DNA of 11,926 nt, from positions 1 to 11,926 of the forward strand of contig JAUWMJ010000040.1 in the NCBI GenBank assembly GCA_030613225.1. Reading direction: 5' to 3'. Below the pieces are notes generated by a model. That model did no database searches, was not told the origin of the DNA, and was given only the letters and a program-made list of their open reading frames with translations. The stretch's first letter is position 1; every line of letters starts with the position of its first letter. A program made the translations under genes and the position numbers. This stretch comes from Desulfobacterales bacterium. GTDB taxonomy: Bacteria; Desulfobacterota; Desulfobacteria; Desulfobacterales; JAUWMJ01. This document shows positions 7,265-11,926 of this stretch, in pieces.

Positions 7265-7280
7265 AGCAACATATGTGCCA
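7265..7280 (-). promoter_or_regulatory. Sigma-54 (RpoN) promoter of the Cys-protein/gdhA/pnt cluster
   Basis: On the minus strand the sequence TGGCACATATGTTGCT (7280 down to 7265) matches the -24/-12 consensus TGGCAC-N5-TTGC at every defined position, with the required 10 bp between GG and GC. It predicts transcription from about 7254, giving an 84-base leader before the ATG at 7170. A sigma-54 activator gene ends only about 230 bp upstream, so autogenous neighbour control is likely. This is the best promoter in the window. The rest of the 342-bp spacer (7171-7512) holds a leader direct repeat and a possible activator site, and no gene. Confidence 0.85.
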
Positions 7281-7475
7281 AAAATGAGCCGTGATGAATT
7301 CATAAATTAAAGTCGATAATACATGTAATATGAAATCGATAGGTTGGCGTTAAAAATAAGAAAAGAAAGAAGTTTATTCAGGTCGGATTTAAATGAAAGT
7401 TTCTTTATTTTGAAGTGGAATTAACTATGTTTGCCTGAAAAGAAGGCTTAACCTATGGGGTGTTTTGTTTCGGCG

Positions 7476-7489
7476 GGGTGATATTACCC
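7476..7489. promoter_or_regulatory. Possible activator-binding palindrome upstream of the sigma-54 promoter
   Basis: GGGTGATATTACCC is a near-perfect 14-bp palindrome (one symmetric mismatch) centred about 210 bp upstream of the -24/-12 element, a distance normal for sigma-54 enhancer sites. GGGGTG also occurs at 7457-7462 and 7475-7480, 18 bp apart. Only the position and symmetry support a regulatory role. Confidence 0.35.
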
Positions 7490-7512
7490 ACTTGCGGAAT
7501 GTAGTTCCTGAT

Positions 7513-8847
7513 CTATTTTTTTAGTTTCTCCCGAAGTGTTTTCCGGTCAATGCCAAGTACTTTTGCTGCTTTTGTCTTATTTCCGTTGACACTGGCCAAC
7601 ACGTGACGAATATGCTCTATCTCTACATCTGCCAGGGTACGGGTTACGTCTTTTTTTTGATTGACATAAAATTTCATCAAAGCCGGTAAATCCGTTACAT
7701 GAATAAAATCACCATCTGTCATAATGACCAGGCGCTGAATTAGATTTTCAAGTTCCCTGACATTCCCGGGCCATTGGTAATTTACTAAGACCCGCAGGGC
7801 ATCATCTGAAAAATTGAGCATCGGGCAATCCATTTCTTTTGAGAATTTTTCGAGAAAATGATTGATCAGGAGCAGGATGTCATTTCCACGCTCTCGCAAT
7901 GCAGGAAGGGGGATATTTATGACATTTATCCTGTAATAAAGATCTTCCCGGAAGATTCCCTTTTCCACCAAACTCAACAAGTCTTTGTTGGTAGCTGCAA
8001 TTATCCTTGTGTTTACCTTACGTGTACGGCTTGAACCAACCATGTAAATTTCTTTGTTTTGTATTACTCTAAGTAGTTTTCCTTGCATACTCAGGCTTGC
8101 ATCACCTATTTCATCTAAAAATATCGTTCCACCGTCCGCGACCTGAAAGAAACCTGCACGAGAGCCTTTTGCTCCCGTAAAAGCTCCTTTTACATGGCCG
8201 AAAAGCTCGCTCTCGATAAGATTATTTGGAATAGCGGTACAGTTAACCGGAATAAAAGGAGCAGATCTGCGGTCGCTGTTATAATGCACTGCTCGGGCTA
8301 CAATCTCCTTACCGGTTCCACTCTCTCCTGAAATGACTATTGTAGCATCGGTTGAAGCCGCTTTTTTAATTTGCTTGAAAATATCTTGCATCCCCTTTGA
8401 GTCGCCGATAATACCGTATGAATTGTTCAGAGAATTTTTTGATTGACTGGTCCGACGCCGGACGAGTTTCTCAAGCATCCGTTGTACTGCCGATAATAAT
8501 TCCTTATCTGTAAATGGTTTGATGAGGTATTCTTCAGCACCACTTTTAACTGCCTCCACGGCTCCTTCAATGGAAGGATAACCGGTGATCATCATTATTT
8601 CGACATCCCTTAAATTTTCCCTCACATGCCTGATCAAATCCAGACCACCGACTATGGGCATCTTCAGGTCAGTTATTACCAGGTCAATGGGGTATGTTTC
8701 CAAAATATTCACGGCTTCATTCACGCTGGAAACAGTAAAGACTTTATACCCTTCAGGAGTCAGATTCCTTTGAATTACCTCCAATGTATCTAAGGAATCA
8801 TCTACCGCTAATATTTTGAATCGATTCTCCAACTTTTTTCTTCGCAC
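7513..8847 (-). CDS. NtrC-family sigma-54-dependent response regulator (about 444 aa)
   Basis: Three domains are clear. The receiver (about 8-122) has the acidic pair DD, the phospho-acceptor Asp60 in VITDLKMP, and Lys110 in IKPF. The AAA+ domain has Walker A GESGTGKE (174-181), the sigma-54-contact loop GAFTGA (221-226) and Walker B GGTIFLDE (239-246). The C-terminal Fis-type helix-turn-helix ends NKTKAAKVLGIDRKTLREKL. The GTG at 8847 is chosen because GAGGAAG lies just before it; the longer GTG at 8868 lacks a Shine-Dalgarno. It overlaps the kinase gene by 50 bp, so translation is probably coupled. The intact GAFTGA and the sigma-54 promoter immediately downstream suggest it activates the gdhA-pnt cluster. 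It is an NtrC-class regulator, but calling it NtrC itself would go beyond the evidence. Confidence 0.94.
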   Translation of the reverse strand: MRRKKLENRFKILAVDDSLDTLEVIQRNLTPEGYKVFTVSSVNEAVNILETYPIDLVITDLKMPIVGGLDLIRHVRENLRDVEIMMITGYPSIEGAVEAVKSGAEEYLIKPFTDKELLSAVQRMLEKLVRRRTSQSKNSLNNSYGIIGDSKGMQDIFKQIKKAASTDATIVISGESGTGKEIVARAVHYNSDRRSAPFIPVNCTAIPNNLIESELFGHVKGAFTGAKGSRAGFFQVADGGTIFLDEIGDASLSMQGKLLRVIQNKEIYMVGSSRTRKVNTRIIAATNKDLLSLVEKGIFREDLYYRINVINIPLPALRERGNDILLLINHFLEKFSKEMDCPMLNFSDDALRVLVNYQWPGNVRELENLIQRLVIMTDGDFIHVTDLPALMKFYVNQKKDVTRTLADVEIEHIRHVLASVNGNKTKAAKVLGIDRKTLREKLKK

Positions 8848-10351
8848 GTTCTTCCTCGCAATCTTCACAAGTTAATGGAAACTTTATTTCGAACCTTGAC
8901 CCCTTTCCTTTCTGACTTTGAACATCTATTTTCCCGCCATGGGCTGTGATAATTCCGTGAGCCACTGAAAGCCCCAGGCCGGTCCCTTGATCTACGTCCT
9001 TTGTTGTGAAAAAAGGCAGAAAAATTTGGTCAAGGGTCTCTTGGTCCATGCCGACTCCGGTATCAAGCACTACGAGAATAACATTGTCTATTTCACTTAA
9101 AGTTTTTATGGTCAAAATTCCCCCATTGGGCATTGCCTGAAAAGCATTGACCACAAGATTTACAAGCACCTGTCTCAACTGTGATGGATCGGCTGTAATT
9201 TCCGGAAGGTCCGGAGTCAAATCCTGTATAAATTCAACATCGTTTTTTGCGAAACGAGGCTCGATAAAAGATAACCCCTCTTTAACCAGATTGTTCAAAT
9301 TAAACCTTATTTTTTGGTGGGGCATCTGCCGGCTGAACAGCATGAGCTTTTTAATAATTTCTCTTGCATGCAGGGACGATCTGACGATGTGTTCCAGATC
9401 TCGGTAAACCTGCTCTGGCAAATCGGGGTTTTTAGAAGCCAGCTGAGCAAAGCCCAGGATATTCCCGATAGGCTCATTTAACTCATGGGCAACGCCGGCT
9501 GTTAGCTGACCGATCTTTGCCAAACGGTCTGCATGCCTGAGTTGACCTTCCAATTCATATCTCTTGTTATCTGCTTCCTTTTTTTCTATAATCAATGCAA
9601 CTTGCCCGGCTATTGTCTTTAAGAGATTTCTTTCTTCTTGTAGAAACTCAATTTCGATATCGGATTGTTCCGGATGTTTTTCAGAATAAATAACCTCCAC
9701 GGCTCCCCGTCTTATTCTCTGAATTATGAGTTTTTCAGTCAACTTTTGATTGGATTTCTTAAAGCCGGGCGTAGAATATATATGTTGGTCTATATGTATT
9801 CTGGACGAGGTGATTTCCGGAAACTGAAATGCCGGGGGTATAAGCTCAGTAACTGACTGAAGGATTTCCGGTAACGTTGCTTTGGAGTTTTCAACAACTT
9901 TTGCTATTCCATATAAACAGGTCAACTCCTTGTTTCTTTCAATAAGTTCAAAGCGTTCCTTTAGCAGACGCATTTCGTTTTGTACGTGTTCAGAAACATC
10001 GCGTCCTATAACCAAAACACCTGTTACGGAATTATCGGGGAATCTAATTGCTTTATAATTCCATTCAACAAAGTGCTTTTTATCTTCTTTTGTCAAAATT
10101 TTACTAACATGACTGCTTGACTCTTGATTTAGGATTTCTGCTTGAAAGTGTTTCTTAGCGGATTTTTGATCTTCAACGGAAATCATTTCGTCAAACCAGT
10201 TCTTCCCTATCAACTTAGAACGGTGATTTAAGAAAAAATCTTCAAAGTTTGCATTAACTCGTGTTACTTTCCCATCTAAGCTCAGGATTGCAACCATTAC
10301 CCGCGTCATTTCAATAACACTATTGTAATAATCAACCGTTTTGTGAAACAT
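8798..10351 (-). CDS. Soluble PAS-domain sensor histidine kinase (517 aa), partner of the NtrC-type regulator
   Basis: The protein should sense an intracellular signal and phosphorylate the adjacent regulator. A PAS domain occupies about 12-122 (VMVAILSLDGKVTRVNANFE to GRDVSEHV). A GAF-like segment at about 140-258 (LTCLYGIAKVVE, PEILQSVTELIPPAF, LKTIAGQVALIIEKKE) follows. The phospho-acceptor His289 lies in GVAHELNEPIGNILGF, and the ATPase domain has the N box (LVNLVVNAFQAMP), DTGVGM and GTGLGLSVAHGI. There is no signal peptide or membrane helix. The C-terminus has a CEDCEEE stretch and a basic tail that overlaps the regulator start. The ATG has AAGGA 7 bp upstream. The architecture differs from classical NtrB, whose N-terminus is a single PAS domain, so the signal may differ too. 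Confidence 0.93.
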   Translation of the reverse strand: MFHKTVDYYNSVIEMTRVMVAILSLDGKVTRVNANFEDFFLNHRSKLIGKNWFDEMISVEDQKSAKKHFQAEILNQESSSHVSKILTKEDKKHFVEWNYKAIRFPDNSVTGVLVIGRDVSEHVQNEMRLLKERFELIERNKELTCLYGIAKVVENSKATLPEILQSVTELIPPAFQFPEITSSRIHIDQHIYSTPGFKKSNQKLTEKLIIQRIRRGAVEVIYSEKHPEQSDIEIEFLQEERNLLKTIAGQVALIIEKKEADNKRYELEGQLRHADRLAKIGQLTAGVAHELNEPIGNILGFAQLASKNPDLPEQVYRDLEHIVRSSLHAREIIKKLMLFSRQMPHQKIRFNLNNLVKEGLSFIEPRFAKNDVEFIQDLTPDLPEITADPSQLRQVLVNLVVNAFQAMPNGGILTIKTLSEIDNVILVVLDTGVGMDQETLDQIFLPFFTTKDVDQGTGLGLSVAHGIITAHGGKIDVQSQKGKGSRFEIKFPLTCEDCEEERAKKKVGESIQNISGR

Positions 10352-10425
10352 AGTATTTTCCTTAGGGTTCGCTTAAAAATAAGTTCGAAATTTCAAGTGT
10401 TGAGGCGCCCGGCTGACAAGGCGCG

Positions 10426-10490
10426 AAAAAGCATGAATATGTTGTTGCAACTACTATGGACTCCGGTTTTCACCGGAGTGTCGGCTTTTT
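10426..10490. ncRNA. Candidate structured RNA element (three-way junction) between the divergent genes
   Basis: AAAAAGC (10426-10432) pairs with GCTTTTT (10484-10490), enclosing a GTTG-TTG-CAAC hairpin (10441-10451) and a perfect 8-bp hairpin ACTCCGGT/ACCGGAGT (10460-10479). Read on the minus strand, the larger hairpin is capped by GAAA, a GNRA tetraloop, and the element would sit in the leader of the kinase gene. Read on the plus strand it ends in TTTTT and could be a terminator, though six bases separate stem and T-run. No known riboswitch class is recognised. Confidence 0.4.
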
Positions 10491-10542
10491 ACGAGAAAAT
10501 CAATAATTAGTTCTCAGGAAAACCGCCACTGTTTCTAAAGCT

Positions 10543-10571
10543 TTTTTATCAATTAGGCATATCTCTGTCAA
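10543..10571 (-). promoter_or_regulatory. Possible sigma-70 promoter of the kinase-regulator pair
   Basis: On the minus strand TTGACA (10571-10566) and TAAAAA (10548-10543) are separated by 17 bp. Transcription from about 10536 would give a leader of about 185 bases containing the hairpin element at 10426-10490. The same TTGACAGAGA sequence recurs at 10623-10614 without a matching -10, an 11-bp direct repeat 52 bp apart. Confidence 0.35.
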
Positions 10572-10641
10572 TATTGTTGCATTCAATTTTCTGGAAAAGT
10601 CATGACCGGGTTTTCTCTGTCAATGCCAGAAAAATCATATC

Positions 10642-10671
10642 TTGATTTAAATGATAAACTTTGGTTATAAA
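10642..10671 (+). promoter_or_regulatory. Possible sigma-70 promoter of the GAF-ANTAR gene
   Basis: TTGATT (10642-10647) and TATAAA (10666-10671) are 18 bp apart, giving a start near 10678 and a leader of about 80 bases. The -35 is weak. The remainder of the roughly 400-bp divergent spacer (10352-10757) holds the other promoter and hairpins listed here, and no gene. Confidence 0.35.
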
Positions 10672-10690
10672 CGTTGCTGTTTTTTTAGTT

Positions 10691-10710
10691 CTGAAGGTTT
10701 TCACCTTTGG
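10691..10710 (+). promoter_or_regulatory. Leader hairpin before the GAF-ANTAR gene
   Basis: CTGAAGGT and ACCTTTGG form an 8-bp stem (two G-U pairs) around TTTC, followed by AGCTTTTA. The GGT-TTTC-ACC core and the downstream GCTTTT resemble the hairpin at 10460-10490. It may attenuate transcription or mask the ribosome site (GGAG at 10709-10712). It lacks the A1/G4 hexaloop expected of an ANTAR target, so simple autoregulation by that route is not supported. Confidence 0.35.
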
Positions 10711-10757
10711 AGCTTTTATAAATTATGTAAATGCTTGAGACTGGACGCTGTTGCTCA

Positions 10758-11468
10758 ATGGAAAACATCAAACCAAATACTTATCACAAGTACATTAAGG
10801 CGCTTACGGATATAAGCCGGGCTATCACTTCGGATCTGTACTTTGAAGATATCCTCAAGTTGATCGTGATGGTTACTGCCAAGGTGACCGGTTTTGAAAT
10901 CTGTTCCCTCTGGCTTGTTGACGAGAGTGTAAATCCGAAAAAAATCCGGCTTAAGGCCACACAGGCTATTGACCCTGAATACGTAAAGAACCGATCTCTT
11001 GACAGGGTGGAAGGTGTTGTTGGTTTTGTGGCCACCCATAACCAGCCGCTTATTATCAAGGATGTCCTAAAAGAACCCCGGTTCAAAGAAAAGGAAATGG
11101 CTAAAAAACTTGGCCTGGTATCTATGCTCAGCGTGCCTTTACAGGTAAAGGATGACAAAGTGATTGGAGTTCTCAACTGTTTTACATCAGAGCCTCACGA
11201 ATTTTCCGAAACAGAGGTAAATCTAATAACTGCAGTTGCCAACCAGTCTGCAGTTGCAATTCTCAACACGGAGTTATTAGTTAAAACCAGGGTTATCCAG
11301 GAAGAGCTTGAGACCCGTAAGCTGGTGGAGCGGGCAAAAGAGATTATTATGCAAAAGCGCAAAATCAAGTCGGATGAGGCCTACCGATGGTTACAAAAAC
11401 GCAGCATGGACTCCAGAAAATCCATGCGTCAGATTGCTGAAGCTGTATTGCTTTCAGAAGAGTTATAA
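10758..11468 (+). CDS. GAF-ANTAR RNA-binding antitermination regulator (236 aa)
   Basis: ANTAR proteins bind paired hexaloop RNA hairpins in leaders and prevent formation of an intrinsic terminator. A GAF domain spans about 10-160 (KYIKALTDISRAITSDLYFE, FEICSLWLVDE, MLSVPLQVKDDKVIGVLNCF) and presumably binds a small ligand or senses redox state. After a short helical linker, the ANTAR domain (about 175-234) shows the hallmark pattern RKLVERAKEIIMQKRKIKSDEAY, then SMDSRKSMRQIAEAVL. No receiver domain is present, so control is likely by ligand rather than phosphorylation. I chose the ATG at 10758; an in-frame ATG at 10731 would add LETGRCCS-type residues, and neither start has a strong ribosome site. 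A matching ANTAR target RNA lies about 110 bp downstream. Confidence 0.92.
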   Translation: MENIKPNTYHKYIKALTDISRAITSDLYFEDILKLIVMVTAKVTGFEICSLWLVDESVNPKKIRLKATQAIDPEYVKNRSLDRVEGVVGFVATHNQPLIIKDVLKEPRFKEKEMAKKLGLVSMLSVPLQVKDDKVIGVLNCFTSEPHEFSETEVNLITAVANQSAVAILNTELLVKTRVIQEELETRKLVERAKEIIMQKRKIKSDEAYRWLQKRSMDSRKSMRQIAEAVLLSEEL

Positions 11469-11518
11469 TGGTCTTTTTATGAGCGAGCCTAAAAATAAGA
11501 ATTTTATTACAAATTTTC

Positions 11519-11547
11519 TTGACAAATTGGATAAGTATTAATAGTAT
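11519..11547 (+). promoter_or_regulatory. Sigma-70 promoter for the ANTAR-target leader and glutamate synthase-like gene
   Basis: TTGACA (11519-11524, perfect) and TAGTAT (11542-11547, 4 of 6) are separated by exactly 17 bp. Predicted start is near 11554, 24 bases before the first hexaloop hairpin, so the transcript would begin with the control element and run 257 bases to the ATG at 11811. Confidence 0.6.
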
Positions 11548-11577
11548 TTTTGATTTGAATTAAAGTTAAACTTAGAC

Positions 11578-11635
11578 TTGCACAAAGGCGTGTGAAGTTT
11601 TATAATTTATAATATCGATGAAGACAAAGGCGTCT
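11578..11635 (+). promoter_or_regulatory. ANTAR target RNA: two stem-loops with identical AAAGGC hexaloops
   Basis: Hairpin 1 pairs 11578-11583 with 11590-11595 (TTGCAC/GTGTGA, two G-U) around loop AAAGGC (11584-11589). Hairpin 2 pairs AGAC (11622-11625) with GTCT (11632-11635) around the same loop (11626-11631). Each loop is a hexamer with A at position 1 and G at position 4, the two bases required in known ANTAR targets (EutV/NasR type). A 26-base linker (11596-11621) separates the stems. The 3' strand and loop of hairpin 2 form the left arm of the terminator at 11626-11663, so the structures exclude each other. The ANTAR gene next door is the obvious partner. Confidence 0.85.
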
Positions 11636-11663
11636 ATCCCCATTGGGGTAGATGCCTTTTTTT
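11626..11663 (+). terminator. Intrinsic terminator in the leader, alternative to hexaloop hairpin 2
   Basis: An 11-bp stem (11626-11636 with 11649-11659, one G-U) continues past one bulged T into CCCC/GGGG (11638-11641 with 11645-11648) around loop ATT. It runs into seven Ts (11657-11663), then G and five more Ts. It is the strongest terminator in the window. Because it lies after a promoter and 148 bp before the next gene, it acts as an attenuator rather than only ending the upstream transcript. Confidence 0.9.
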
Positions 11664-11693
11664 GTTTTTGGAGCCTGTTTAAATATTTACTCC

Positions 11694-11753
11694 CCTGTCT
11701 GCGCCTGCCTGTACGTGTCCGCACGCAGACAGGTGCGACGCGCACAGGCAGGC
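11694..11753. repeat. GC-rich overlapping palindromes in the 5' leader
   Basis: Two perfect 10-bp inverted repeats interleave: CCTGTCTGCG (11694-11703) with CGCAGACAGG (11724-11733), and GCCTGCCTGT (11703-11712) with ACAGGCAGGC (11744-11753). The second encloses GTG-TCCG-CAC and GTGCG-ACG-CGCAC mini-hairpins. The block is far richer in G+C than its surroundings and looks like an inserted dispersed repeat between the attenuator and the ribosome site of the next gene. Confidence 0.7.
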
Positions 11754-11810
11754 ATAAAAATCAGGAAATTCAATTTTAAGAACCCAAATTATAACAAGGA
11801 GGATTAAACA

Positions 11811-11926
11811 ATGAACTTACAAAGACCAAACGCAAATGATGCCCTTGAAACCAAGAATCGTTCTCGAAATGTCGCGCCCCAGTCCGGCATATGCAGCAGA
11901 TGCATTGACGGGTGCAAAGGAAACTG
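11811..11926 (+). CDS. Glutamate synthase-related (FMN-binding, GltB-like) protein, N-terminal 38 residues
   Basis: Only the first 38 complete codons are inside the window. The ATG is preceded by AAGGAGGA (11796-11803) at ideal spacing. The peptide starts MNLQRPNANDALET and reaches the cysteine cluster SGICSRCIDGCKGN (25-38), with Cys28, Cys31 and Cys35. This start resembles, from memory, that of FMN-binding glutamate synthase-family proteins of Desulfobacterota, in which the cluster precedes the catalytic barrel; the cysteines may hold an Fe-S centre. The fragment is too short to prove the assignment. The context supports it: an ANTAR antiterminator and its target RNA upstream, and gdhA nearby. 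Confidence 0.7.
   Translation, partial: MNLQRPNANDALETKNRSRNVAPQSGICSRCIDGCKGN

Noticed and set aside
8848..8868. Longer GTG start for the response regulator
   Set aside because: No Shine-Dalgarno precedes 8868, whereas GAGGAAG sits just before the GTG at 8847.
10662..10677. Sigma-54-like sequence TGGTTATAAACGTTGC before the GAF-ANTAR gene
   Set aside because: GG and GC are 11 bp apart instead of the required 10, and the CAC element is missing; a sigma-70 reading of the same bases fits better.
11479..11541. Short frame of 20 codons (MSEPKNKNFITNFLDKLDKY) after the ANTAR gene
   Set aside because: No ribosome site, and its end overlaps the -35 and spacer of the promoter at 11519-11547. A leader peptide cannot be excluded but is not supported.
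1..11926. CRISPR arrays, tRNA and rRNA genes, transposases
   Set aside because: No regularly spaced repeats, no tRNA or rRNA conserved segments and no transposase motifs were seen on either strand.

Overview
The window reads as chromosome from an anaerobic bacterium of the Desulfobacterota type (sulfate-reducer-like). This is inferred from gene style and content: a three-gene proton-pumping transhydrogenase, a soluble PAS-containing kinase paired with an NtrC-type regulator, a GAF-ANTAR protein, and a Cys-rich N-terminus resembling the FMN-binding glutamate synthases of that group. The DNA is moderately AT-rich with strong Shine-Dalgarno sites. I cannot name a species.

Layout. Bases 1-612 (minus) hold the N-terminal part of an acyl-CoA synthetase that runs off the left edge. 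Bases 613-1453 are non-coding with palindromes. Bases 1454-1687 (plus) encode a small DUF1640-type coiled-coil/membrane protein, followed by about 300 bp with a 32-bp tandem repeat. From 7170 down to 1984 a compact minus-strand cluster runs: small protein with two four-Cys modules, NADP-type glutamate dehydrogenase (gdhA), a HEAT-like helical protein, and the transhydrogenase genes pntAA, pntAB and pntB. A sigma-54 promoter with consensus elements (TGGCAC-N5-TTGC) lies at 7265-7280 before the first gene. Further upstream on the same strand are an NtrC-type sigma-54 activator (7513-8847) and its overlapping soluble histidine kinase (8798-10351). Divergently, a GAF-ANTAR RNA-binding antiterminator gene occupies 10758-11468. 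It is followed by a leader that matches the ANTAR target architecture: two stem-loops with identical AAAGGC hexaloops, the second mutually exclusive with an intrinsic terminator. The leader precedes a glutamate synthase-related gene that starts at 11811 and leaves the right edge.

How it fits together (inference). The window looks like an ammonium/glutamate assimilation island with two control layers. The two-component pair probably activates the sigma-54 promoter of the gdhA-pntAB cluster, in which transhydrogenase would supply NADPH for reductive amination by GdhA. The GAF-ANTAR protein probably controls read-through into the adjacent glutamate synthase-like gene at its leader terminator. 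The ANTAR leader, the sigma-54 promoter and the unusual nucleotide-binding loop of PntB are the observations most worth following up.
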